Positions 17,733 to 25,875 of a DNA stretch of 64,000 nucleotides are shown here, piece after piece (position 1 is the first letter of the stretch; every line of letters starts with the position of its first letter). The position numbers and the translations under genes are program-made. The notes under the pieces are model-generated. The model had not been told where the DNA came from, searched no databases, and worked only from the letters and a program-made list of their open reading frames with translations. The DNA comes from Kordia antarctica (GTDB lineage Bacteria > Bacteroidota > Bacteroidia > Flavobacteriales > Flavobacteriaceae), in NCBI RefSeq assembly GCF_009901525.1, contig NZ_CP019288.1:434001-498000 (forward strand), given 5' to 3'.

Positions 17733-20312
17733 ATGAAATATAGACCCTTAGATAGATTAAAGGTTAAGATTGAAACTGCAAAAGAAGAATCAGACTTAAC
17801 ATACTTTTTCGAACTTCTGAATTACGCAGAGTTCTTAACTAAAAATATTGCACTTTTTCTAGTGTCGGCCATTAATGACGATGCAGAAAGAACTCGATAT
17901 CGATATCAATATAAACTTAGCAGAGCAAACGCAATAGGAGATTTTTCTAAATCTATCGACGAAGTTGTAATTGGACCTGCTGCACAATTATTAAACTCTA
18001 ATATTAGGGATTATGAGCTAAAAGAACTTACTCAAAGATGTGGAAGCGGTGAATGGCAATACGATTGCCAGCTGTTGATTTCACAATGTCTATCGGATTT
18101 CAATATCGAACATAATAAACTGTCGAATAAAAGCCCTCTTAGAAATTGGTTTCTTTTGTTAACACAACTAAGAAATAAAACGAAAGGTCATGGAGCTCCA
18201 AGATTGGATAGTTGTAATAAAGCTTGTCCGAAACTTGATAAATCGATTTCTCTTATTATTAAGAAATTTAGTATGTTCAAGCGATCATGGGCCTTCTTAC
18301 ATCAAAATTTGTCTGGTAGATATAGGGTGTCTTATCTAACCGAAAATGTAGATGATCCATATGCTGATTTAAAAAAAGAAAATCAATTTAATTTTTCAAA
18401 TGGAATTTATGTTTATCTAGACGAACCTAAGAAAGTTGATTTGTTTTACTCTAATGCTGAGTTAACAGACTTTTGGATTACAAACGGAAATTTAAAAAAT
18501 GAAAGATTTGAAACTTTGTCCTACATAAGTGATGAGAGGGTTTATCAATCGGCAAATAATTATCTTGTTCCAATTACACAATTGCCAAAAAGTCATACAG
18601 AAGGCACTAATGATTTAAATGTAGTTGGAAACTGTCTCTCGAATTTGCCTACTACTCCTGAATTGTATGTAAAACGAAAAGATTTAGAAGATGAACTTAG
18701 AACAACTTTGCTACAAGAAGATAGATTTCCGATTATCACGTTGCTTGGAAAAGGAGGTGTTGGAAAAACATCTCTTGCAATAAATCTAATATATAGCCTC
18801 ACAAATGAAAAAAGGTTTGATTTAATTATTTGGTTTAGTTCTAGGGATATTGACCTGTTAATGGATGGCCCTAAACAAGTCCAAACGAAGGTGTTGAATA
18901 TTAGGGATATGGCAAAGGATTACTGTTCTTTGCTTTATCCAAAAGCCAAAAATTCTGAACAAGAGCAATTGTTTGCAAATGATTTAACTAAAAATTCATT
19001 TGGAAAAACCTTGTTCATATTTGATAATTTTGAAACTATTTCTAATCCAATAGAAGTTTTTGAATGGATAAACACATATATAAGAAACCCCAACAAAGTA
19101 TTAATTACTTCTAGAATAAGTAGAAGTTTTAAGGCAGACTATCCTATAGAAGTACAGGGTATGACTGAAGAAGAGTGTCTAGAATTAATACATCAATTTG
19201 CTAAAGATTTAAACATTGAAGGTCTTTTGAATAATAGTTACATTAAGGATCTAATAGAAGAGTCTGATGGACATCCTTACATAATAAAGATATTACTTGG
19301 TGAAGTAGCTAGAAATAAGAAGACTGGTAAAATTAAGAGAATAGTAGCTGAACAAGAAAAAATATTAGACGCTTTATTTAAAAGAACATTCAATACATTG
19401 TCTCCAGCTGCGAAAAGAGTATTCTTGACACTTTGTAGTTGGAATTCGATGGTTCCAACAATTGCTCTAGAAGCGGTACTGTGGAGGCCAGAAAACGAAA
19501 AGATGAATGTCCAGTCAGCAATCGAAGAATTACGACAAAGCTCTTTTATCGAAATAATAACGAAGGATGATGATGAGATAATAAATGTTCCATTAGCTGC
19601 AACAATTTTCGGAAAAGGTGAACTGGAAATAAATCCTGAAAAAATTAAGATAATGTCAGATCGTGAGTTATTGATGGAATTTGGTACTACCACATTTAGT
19701 AATCTAAGTTCAGGTCTTTCATTACAAATAGAAAGAAAATTCAAATCTATTTCTAAAAGAATTAATTCTATTACTGAATTTGAAAACGAACTACCTTTAT
19801 TAGAATACATAGCTTCAAAGTATCCAAAAACATATAATTACATCATTGAATTATTTGAAGAATATAATAAATATGATAGGGTCAAATACTACATCAGAGA
19901 GTATATAAAATCAAATATTCCATCTGAACAAAAAGCAAAACTTTGGAATAAGTTAGCCTCAGTTTGTCGGTATAGTAAAGATTGGGATGGGGAAAGTCAT
20001 GCGCTAACAGAACTTGTTCAAATAGCTGGAGTAAGCTTAGGAGAAATTAGCGAAGCGGCTAACAGAATTAACAACCACATTTATAATAGTATGGCAGCTA
20101 AAAGGGATGAGTATAAAGCTGAAATGCTTAAAATTATTATTGATCAATTCACTCATCACATTCCTGAAGGAGATGCTACTGACTATTCAAGATTAGGTTG
20201 GCTATTGTTAAATAATAATGACCCAGTTAATGCTAAAATAATAGTTGAAAAAGGATTAGTTATTGATAATGATAATAGATATTGCCAAAAACTATTAGAA
20301 AAACTAAAATAA
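17733..20312 (+). CDS. NLR-like STAND NTPase with N-terminal HEPN-like region
   Basis: 859 residues in three parts. Residues about 1-200 are helical and contain R147-x5-H153 (LRNKTKGHGA), which matches the Rx4-6H active-site motif of HEPN ribonucleases. About 310-560 form an NB-ARC-type STAND ATPase: P-loop GKGGVGKT at 339-346, Walker B TLFIFDNFE, the sensor-like VLITSRISRS, and DGHPYIIKILLGE in a GLPL-like position. A winged-helix region follows (NTLSPAAKRVFLTLC), then about 200 residues of helical, TPR-like repeats. Proteins with this architecture sense a ligand through the C-terminal repeats, oligomerise and activate the effector; many are antiphage. The substrate and trigger here are unknown. 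It stands as a single gene, with a terminator at 20378. Confidence 0.8.
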   Translation: MKYRPLDRLKVKIETAKEESDLTYFFELLNYAEFLTKNIALFLVSAINDDAERTRYRYQYKLSRANAIGDFSKSIDEVVIGPAAQLLNSNIRDYELKELTQRCGSGEWQYDCQLLISQCLSDFNIEHNKLSNKSPLRNWFLLLTQLRNKTKGHGAPRLDSCNKACPKLDKSISLIIKKFSMFKRSWAFLHQNLSGRYRVSYLTENVDDPYADLKKENQFNFSNGIYVYLDEPKKVDLFYSNAELTDFWITNGNLKNERFETLSYISDERVYQSANNYLVPITQLPKSHTEGTNDLNVVGNCLSNLPTTPELYVKRKDLEDELRTTLLQEDRFPIITLLGKGGVGKTSLAINLIYSLTNEKRFDLIIWFSSRDIDLLMDGPKQVQTKVLNIRDMAKDYCSLLYPKAKNSEQEQLFANDLTKNSFGKTLFIFDNFETISNPIEVFEWINTYIRNPNKVLITSRISRSFKADYPIEVQGMTEEECLELIHQFAKDLNIEGLLNNSYIKDLIEESDGHPYIIKILLGEVARNKKTGKIKRIVAEQEKILDALFKRTFNTLSPAAKRVFLTLCSWNSMVPTIALEAVLWRPENEKMNVQSAIEELRQSSFIEIITKDDDEIINVPLAATIFGKGELEINPEKIKIMSDRELLMEFGTTTFSNLSSGLSLQIERKFKSISKRINSITEFENELPLLEYIASKYPKTYNYIIELFEEYNKYDRVKYYIREYIKSNIPSEQKAKLWNKLASVCRYSKDWDGESHALTELVQIAGVSLGEISEAANRINNHIYNSMAAKRDEYKAEMLKIIIDQFTHHIPEGDATDYSRLGWLLLNNNDPVNAKIIVEKGLVIDNDNRYCQKLLEKLK

Positions 20313-20377
20313 TTCTAGAGAATAAAAATGACAACCATTATGCAAACCCATAAAAAAAATTGCAAATTGATTTATAC

Positions 20378-20400
20378 AAAGCCCTTTTTAGGGCTTTTTT
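20378..20400 (+). terminator. Rho-independent terminator of the NLR-like gene
   Basis: AAAGCCCT-TTTT-AGGGCTTT followed by a T-run. An 8-bp perfect stem about 65 bp after the stop codon. Confidence 0.85.
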
Positions 20401-20599
20401 ACGTTTCTAGCAAATGTCCTTTTTTGAATAATTTACACGAATTGTAATGAACTATTACAAAAAACCTTGAATTGCTTAATATCTAAAAAAAAGTGGTAAT
20501 TGTAAAAAACTCAAACAATCTAAACACGCCCAATTTACCAACAACAAACCACTAACAACGAACAACCAAAATAAAATTATAATATCTACACATAAATAC

Positions 20600-20607
20600 T
20601 ATATTTG
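20600..20607 (+). promoter_or_regulatory. Bacteroidota -7 promoter box of ychF
   Basis: TATATTTG matches TAnnTTTG and lies 31 bp before the ATG. No TTTG was found at the expected -33 distance, so the promoter is supported only by its -7 box. Confidence 0.55.
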
Positions 20608-20638
20608 CACCACGAAATTTTCTATTAAAAGATAACAC

Positions 20639-21730
20639 ATGAAAGCTGGAATTGTAGGATTACCAAATGTTGGAAAATCAACCTTATTTAACTGTTTGTC
20701 AAATGCGAAAGCACAAAGCGCAAACTTTCCATTTTGTACGATTGAGCCAAATTTAGGCGTTGTAAATGTACCAGATGCAAGAATTGAAAAGTTGGAAGAA
20801 TTGGTAAATCCAGAACGTGTAATGCCAGCAACGGTTGAAATCGTTGATATCGCAGGATTGGTTCGTGGCGCAAGTAAAGGTGAAGGATTGGGAAATCAGT
20901 TTCTTGGAAACATTCGCGAGTGCAACGCAATTATGCACGTATTACGTTGTTTTGACAACGATAATATTATTCATGTTGATAACAGTATTGATCCAATCCG
21001 AGATAAGGAAACGATTGATATTGAACTACAATTAAAAGACTTAGAAACGGTTGAAAAACGCCTAGAAAAAGTCAAAAGAGCCGCAAAAACTGGAAATAAA
21101 GAAGCGCAAAAAGAAGAAGCAGTACTTCTAAAATTCAAATTAGCTTTAGAACAAGGAATTTCTGCAAGAGCTGTAGAAGTTTCAGATGATGAAGCAGAAT
21201 TAATAAAAGGTTTTCAATTATTAACTGCAAAACCAATCTTATATGTATGTAATGTAGACGAAGCTTCGGCAAAATCTGGAAATGCATATGTAGACAGAGT
21301 TCGTGAAGCGATTAAAGGTGAAGATGCTGAAATTATTGTATTAGCTGTCGGAACAGAAGCTGATATTGCAGAATTGGAAGATTATGAAGAACGTCAACTA
21401 TTCTTAGAAGACATCGGATTGGAAGAAGCTGGCGTTTCTCGCTTAATTCGTTCTGCGTATAAATTATTAAATCTACAAACTTACTTTACAGCTGGCGTAA
21501 AAGAAGTGCGCGCTTGGACAATTCCTATTGGATCAACTGCACCACAAGCTGCTGGAGTGATTCATACAGACTTTGAAAAAGGATTTATTCGTGCTGAAGT
21601 TATCGGATATGACGATTATGTAACCTACGGAAGTGAAGCGAAAGTAAAAGTTGCAGGAAAACTTTCTGTAGAAGGAAAAACATACGTTGTAAAAGATGGA
21701 GATGTAATGCATTTCCTTTTTAACGTATAA
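20639..21730 (+). CDS. ychF: Ribosome-binding ATPase YchF (EngD)
   Basis: Universal Obg-family P-loop protein that prefers ATP and binds ribosomes; linked to stress and translation control. The N-terminus has GIVGLPNVGKSTLFN (G1), then the switch region and DIAGLVRGASKGEGLGNQFL (G3), and the NVDE-type G4 motif (YVCNVDEAS). A coiled-coil insert lies at about 125-165 and the TGS domain at the C-terminus (LQTYFTAGVKEVRAWTIP, ending GDVMHFLFNV). The length of 363 is normal. Own promoter box upstream and own terminator downstream, so it is monocistronic. Confidence 0.97.
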   Translation: MKAGIVGLPNVGKSTLFNCLSNAKAQSANFPFCTIEPNLGVVNVPDARIEKLEELVNPERVMPATVEIVDIAGLVRGASKGEGLGNQFLGNIRECNAIMHVLRCFDNDNIIHVDNSIDPIRDKETIDIELQLKDLETVEKRLEKVKRAAKTGNKEAQKEEAVLLKFKLALEQGISARAVEVSDDEAELIKGFQLLTAKPILYVCNVDEASAKSGNAYVDRVREAIKGEDAEIIVLAVGTEADIAELEDYEERQLFLEDIGLEEAGVSRLIRSAYKLLNLQTYFTAGVKEVRAWTIPIGSTAPQAAGVIHTDFEKGFIRAEVIGYDDYVTYGSEAKVKVAGKLSVEGKTYVVKDGDVMHFLFNV

Positions 21731-21786
21731 ATTGATACTAGAAAATCGAATTTAAGAATTCTGAAAATTCAGGTAGAAAAAGATAG

Positions 21787-21814
21787 TCAAAAGCGAACTC
21801 CGGTTCGCTTTTGA
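21787..21814 (+). terminator. Terminator after ychF
   Basis: TCAAAAGCGAAC-TCCG-GTTCGCTTTTGA: a perfect 12-bp stem with a tetraloop. A very similar AAGCGAAC hairpin follows the double-glycine peptide gene at 53160. Confidence 0.8.
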
Positions 21815-21961
21815 CGTTTAAACAAACATTTTATGTAGGTTTCATCTTTCATAAATCACTAAAAAAGTACGATTAAACATTAAAGTTTTTACAATATAAC
21901 AGTAACCATTTAGATTTTTTCTGGTGTAACTTAGCTTGATAACCAAATAAATTAAAGTATC

Positions 21962-22399
21962 ATGAAAAAATTCACGTATGTATTAAGTGTACTATTATTT
22001 GCATTCACAGTAAACGTACAGGCACAAGAGTCTGAAACGAATGATGTGCAAAACAATCAAACAACAGTCGTTGAGCATATGGTTACGGAAGTTGCCAATG
22101 TAAATTCAGTAGTTATTTCGTATGATGTTCGTATTGAACTTGTTGACGAGCGTTCAGGACAACCAGTTGATCCAAGAACATTGCCTGGATATGCTGCCGA
22201 AAACTTAGATACCAATCAAGTGTATTATCCTGGTTATTATGATTACAATGAGTTTTCTAACTTGCCAGCAGGAACGTATCGATTTGATTCGTACAATGGA
22301 TATTTTGATGGCTCTTCAAGCGCAGTTGTCACGTTAGATCCTTCCTTAGAAGGAAACGACGGATTTATTGTTGTGACGCTTCAATATTGGTCAGAATAA
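21962..22399 (+). CDS. Secreted protein of unknown function (paralogue A)
   Basis: 145 residues with a signal peptide (MKKFTYVLSVLLFAFTVNVQA, cut before QE). The mature part has an acidic Asn/Gln-rich linker of about 30 residues and a C-terminal domain of about 90 residues, probably beta-rich, with LVDERSGQPVDPRTLPGYA, LPAGTYRFDSYNGYFDGSS and a YWSE end. The same domain ends the next gene. The LPAGTYRF segment recalls carboxypeptidase-regulatory-like or Cna-B-like beta-sandwich domains, but no family is certain. It and its paralogue also share their upstream regions. Confidence 0.8.
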   Translation: MKKFTYVLSVLLFAFTVNVQAQESETNDVQNNQTTVVEHMVTEVANVNSVVISYDVRIELVDERSGQPVDPRTLPGYAAENLDTNQVYYPGYYDYNEFSNLPAGTYRFDSYNGYFDGSSSAVVTLDPSLEGNDGFIVVTLQYWSE

Positions 22400-22422
22400 A
22401 AATACTATTCAAAATAGTTTGT

Positions 22423-22462
22423 AAAAAAGTGCATTGTTCAACAGAATAGTGCGCTTTTTTTT
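22423..22462 (+). terminator. Terminator after paralogue A
   Basis: AAAAAAGTGCATTGTTC pairs, with several G-U pairs, with GAATAGTGCGCTTTTTT, followed by Ts. The stem works as RNA though it is not a perfect DNA palindrome. Confidence 0.7.
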
Positions 22463-22588
22463 GATTATTTAAAAAAAACATCTGTTCAAAATAAAAGGGA
22501 AAACATTAAAAGTTTTACAATATAACAGTACCTATAAAGGGACATTCTATTCGTATCTTATCATGATAACCAAATAAATTAGTTTATC

Positions 22589-23389
22589 ATGAAAAAAATT
22601 ACGTACGCACTTAGTGCATTATTGATGCTATTCGTTATGAATACGCACGCACAACAATCAGTTATTGATGACTTAGATGAAACTTTTGATTCCGCAGAAG
22701 TCATTCGCGTGGAAGCGAAAAGAGGAAAAGCCGCTTTGAAAACTTTGACAGTTGATTATTTAGTCAACAACAATCCAAACCCTGATGTTGCAACGTACAT
22801 TCAAGTAATCAATCAAAGTATGTCTGTTGTAGAAGAATTTAGCGATGAAGTTATTTATTACATTGGACAAGCGGCGCAAGGAAATAGCAACATTGATCCG
22901 AGTAGTATTCAAGGAAAAGCATCTACTATTGAAGCAAATGAAGATTATGTACTTAACAAAAGTGCTTTATTAAAAATAGCAATTGAACAGAACAATAGAA
23001 ATACTGCTCGACAATTAATTCGTGAAATTCGTGGATTTCTAAATACTCAAATCAGTTTAGCGAAAGAAATTAAAACAGAAGCAACTGCTTTAAAATCGTT
23101 GGCGGTAACGTACAATGTTCGTATTGAATTGGTAGATGAACGCACAGGACAATCTATTGATCCGGCTCAACTGCCAGGGTATGCTGCTACGAATCAAGAT
23201 ACAGGAGAAACCATTTATCCTAGTCGTTACGATCACAATTTATTCTACAACTTACCAGCAGGAACGTATCGATTTGATTCGTATGATGGATATTTTGATG
23301 GCTCGTCTAGCGAGATTGTAACCTTAGATCAAAGCTTAGTTGGAAACGACGGATTCATCGTTGTGACACTTAGTTATTGGTCAGAATAA
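22589..23389 (+). CDS. Secreted protein of unknown function (paralogue B)
   Basis: 266 residues with a signal peptide (MKKITYALSALLMLFVMNTHA, cut before QQ). Residues about 30-170 are a mostly helical region absent from paralogue A (DETFDSAEVIRVEAKRGKAAL, NTARQLIREIRGFLNTQ). The last 90 residues are a close copy of paralogue A's C-terminal domain, again ending YWSE. The 5' regions are also alike (TTTTACAATATAACAGTA and GATAACCAAATAAATTA before each ATG), so this is a duplication with promoter, followed by gain or loss of the helical region. Function unknown; export is the only clear property. Confidence 0.8.
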   Translation: MKKITYALSALLMLFVMNTHAQQSVIDDLDETFDSAEVIRVEAKRGKAALKTLTVDYLVNNNPNPDVATYIQVINQSMSVVEEFSDEVIYYIGQAAQGNSNIDPSSIQGKASTIEANEDYVLNKSALLKIAIEQNNRNTARQLIREIRGFLNTQISLAKEIKTEATALKSLAVTYNVRIELVDERTGQSIDPAQLPGYAATNQDTGETIYPSRYDHNLFYNLPAGTYRFDSYDGYFDGSSSEIVTLDQSLVGNDGFIVVTLSYWSE

Positions 23390-23414
23390 AGGCAATACTT
23401 CAAAATAGATTTCG

Positions 23415-23447
23415 AAAAGCGCAATATTCACAAAATATTGCGCTTTT
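23415..23447 (+). terminator. Terminator after paralogue B
   Basis: AAAAGCGCAATATT-CACAA-AATATTGCGCTTTT: a perfect 14-bp stem. Confidence 0.88.
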
Positions 23448-23530
23448 TGTTGATTAATTTAAGGCGTTCAAGTTTTATTTTTTGAATGTATATAGTATAT
23501 TAGCATCAAACCCTAATTGTACCTCATTCG

Positions 23531-25390
23531 ATGGAAGAAAACACACAATATACCGAAGATAATATACGTTCACTTGACTGGAAAGAACATATTCGTTTGC
23601 GTCCCGGAATGTATATCGGAAAATTGGGTGATGGTTCGTCTGCCGATGATGGAATTTATATTCTTGTAAAAGAAGTACTTGACAACTCGGTTGATGAGTT
23701 TGTCATGGGCGCAGGAAAAACGATTGAAGTTTCCATTCAAGGACCAAAAGTAATTGTTCGCGATTATGGTCGTGGAATTCCTTTAGGGAAAGTTGTAGAC
23801 GTAGTTTCCAAAATGAATACAGGAGGAAAGTACGATTCTAGAGCTTTTAAAAAATCTGTTGGACTGAACGGAGTTGGTACGAAAGCCGTAAATGCTTTAT
23901 CCTCTTATTTTAGAGTTGAATCGTCTCGTGATGGAAAATCGAGTGCAGCGGAATTTGCCCAAGGAAACTTAAACGATCAGGAGTTTTTAGATGAAACTTC
24001 TAGAAGACGCGGAACAAAAGTGACGTTTATTCCAGATGAAGCTATTTTTAAAAACTATAAATTTAGAACAGAATATGTTGCAAAAATGCTGCGTAATTAT
24101 GTCTATCTAAATAGAGGATTAACGATTCTTTTTAATGGTGAAAAGTTCTTTTCTGAAAATGGTTTAAGAGATCTTTTAGAAGATAATAACAATAAAGATG
24201 ACATGTTATATCCTATCATTCACTTAGAAGGTGATGATATTGAAATAGCAATTACACACAGTAAAACGCAATATAGCGAAGAATATCATTCGTTTGTGAA
24301 CGGGCAACATACTACGCAAGGTGGAACGCATCAAGCAGCTTTTAGAGAAGCAATTGTAAAAACGATTCGTGACTTCTACGGAAAAAGTTTTGAAGCGTCT
24401 GATGTTAGAAAATCGATCATTTCTGCAGTAAGTATTAAAGTAATGGAGCCAATTTTTGAATCGCAAACAAAAACAAAATTAGGTTCTACTGAAATGGGTG
24501 GGAAATTGCCAACGGTTCGTTCATATATAAATGATTTCGTCGGAAAATATTTAGACAATTATTTACATAAAAACCCTGATGTAGCTGATAAAATGCAACG
24601 TAAAATTCTGCAAGCAGAACGTGAACGTAAAGAATTATCAGGAATTCGGAAACTAGCTAAAGAACGTGCTAAAAAATCAAATTTACATAACAAAAAATTG
24701 CGCGATTGTAGAGTGCATTTAGGCGATATAAAAAAAGATAGACGTTTAGAATCAACCTTATTTATTACTGAGGGAGATTCTGCTTCGGGTTCCATCACAA
24801 AATCCAGAGATGTCAATACGCAAGCGGTATTCAGTTTACGCGGAAAACCGTTGAATTGCTACTCGATGTCAAAAAAGATTGTATACGAAAACGAAGAATT
24901 CAACTTATTACAAGCTGCATTAAACATAGAAGAATCAATGGAAGATTTGCGTTACAACAACATTGTAATTGCAACAGATGCCGATGTTGATGGAATGCAT
25001 ATTCGTTTATTACTGATTACTTTTTTCTTGCAATTCTTTCCAGAATTAATCAAAGAAGGACATTTATATATCTTACAAACGCCATTATTTAGAGTTCGAA
25101 ACAAAAAAGAAACATTTTACTGTTACAGTCAAGCAGAAAAACGTGCCGCTATAAACAAACTTTCTGGAAAACCTGAAATTACACGATTCAAAGGATTGGG
25201 AGAAATCTCGCCTGATGAGTTCAAATATTTCATCGGAGAAGACATTCGCTTAGATCCAGTAATGCTAGACAGAGAAACCTCCATTGAAGAATTATTACAA
25301 TTCTACATGGGAAAAAATACCCCTAACAGACAAGAATTTATTATTAACAATCTAAAGGTTGAACTGGACCTTGTAGAAGAAGAAAAATAA
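23531..25390 (+). CDS. parE: DNA topoisomerase IV subunit B
   Basis: ATPase subunit of the type IIA topoisomerase that decatenates chromosomes. The GHKL domain has [15 protein letters not shown] and [14 protein letters not shown]. The transducer region follows, and then TOPRIM with E414-G-D-S in [17 protein letters not shown] and the metal-binding DADVDGMHI. The length of 619 is shorter than typical GyrB and fits ParE-type proteins of Bacteroidota. The partner subunit lies two genes on at 25875, separated by a small membrane-protein gene that starts 8 bp after this stop, so the three form one operon. Confidence 0.93.
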   Translation: MEENTQYTEDNIRSLDWKEHIRLRPGMYIGKLGDGSSADDGIYILVKEVLDNSVDEFVMGAGKTIEVSIQGPKVIVRDYGRGIPLGKVVDVVSKMNTGGKYDSRAFKKSVGLNGVGTKAVNALSSYFRVESSRDGKSSAAEFAQGNLNDQEFLDETSRRRGTKVTFIPDEAIFKNYKFRTEYVAKMLRNYVYLNRGLTILFNGEKFFSENGLRDLLEDNNNKDDMLYPIIHLEGDDIEIAITHSKTQYSEEYHSFVNGQHTTQGGTHQAAFREAIVKTIRDFYGKSFEASDVRKSIISAVSIKVMEPIFESQTKTKLGSTEMGGKLPTVRSYINDFVGKYLDNYLHKNPDVADKMQRKILQAERERKELSGIRKLAKERAKKSNLHNKKLRDCRVHLGDIKKDRRLESTLFITEGDSASGSITKSRDVNTQAVFSLRGKPLNCYSMSKKIVYENEEFNLLQAALNIEESMEDLRYNNIVIATDADVDGMHIRLLLITFFLQFFPELIKEGHLYILQTPLFRVRNKKETFYCYSQAEKRAAINKLSGKPEITRFKGLGEISPDEFKYFIGEDIRLDPVMLDRETSIEELLQFYMGKNTPNRQEFIINNLKVELDLVEEEK

Positions 25391-25398
25391 TTGGGTGT

Positions 25399-25875
25399 AT
25401 GCGGTTTGATAACGCAAAATCGAAAAAGTGGATACCATTTCTCTACTTTTTCTTGGGAATCGGAGGTATTTTAGTAATACTTTACTTTTTCTTTTTTCGA
25501 GAAGATCATAATCAAATAAAAATTTGGTACAGTATTCCTGTGCTATTTGTGGTTGTTGTAGGAATAATTTATAGTTCAGCAAAGTATTTTGAATTTGATA
25601 GTGACGGAAGTGTATTAACGTTCATTAACAAAGGATTATTTATTTCAAATTTTATTAATTACAGAGAACATAGAGCGGAATTTCCAAAAGAAAAACTAAA
25701 GCGATATCGAATACAGAACTACATTTTATTTTCCTATTTATATGTCTATGTAAAATCGAGAAGTAACAAAACCAAACGTGTACATTTCAACATATCATTG
25801 CTAAGCAGTGGAAAAAAGAGAGCCTTAAAAAAATCTTTAGATAAAGTCATAAAGCATAACAACGAAATTTCTTAA
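25399..25875 (+). CDS. Small membrane protein between parE and parC
   Basis: 158 residues, not recognised. Two hydrophobic segments at about 12-32 (IPFLYFFLGIGGILVILYFF) and about 43-60 (YSIPVLFVVVVGIIYS) suggest a membrane hairpin, followed by about 95 cytoplasmic residues that are basic and beta/alpha in pattern (EHRAEFPKEKLKRYRIQ, KKRALKKSLDKVIKH). It begins 8 bp after parE and its stop TAA overlaps the parC ATG by one base, so translation is probably coupled. A functional link with topoisomerase IV is suggested only by this context. Confidence 0.82.
   Translation: MRFDNAKSKKWIPFLYFFLGIGGILVILYFFFFREDHNQIKIWYSIPVLFVVVVGIIYSSAKYFEFDSDGSVLTFINKGLFISNFINYREHRAEFPKEKLKRYRIQNYILFSYLYVYVKSRSNKTKRVHFNISLLSSGKKRALKKSLDKVIKHNNEIS

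Larger units (their letters stand above)
20313..20638. other. Spacer between the NLR-like gene and ychF
   Basis: Contains a strong hairpin terminator near its start and a Bacteroidota -7 box at its end. No gene is seen in between; the sequence is AT-rich with few long open frames. Confidence 0.6.
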
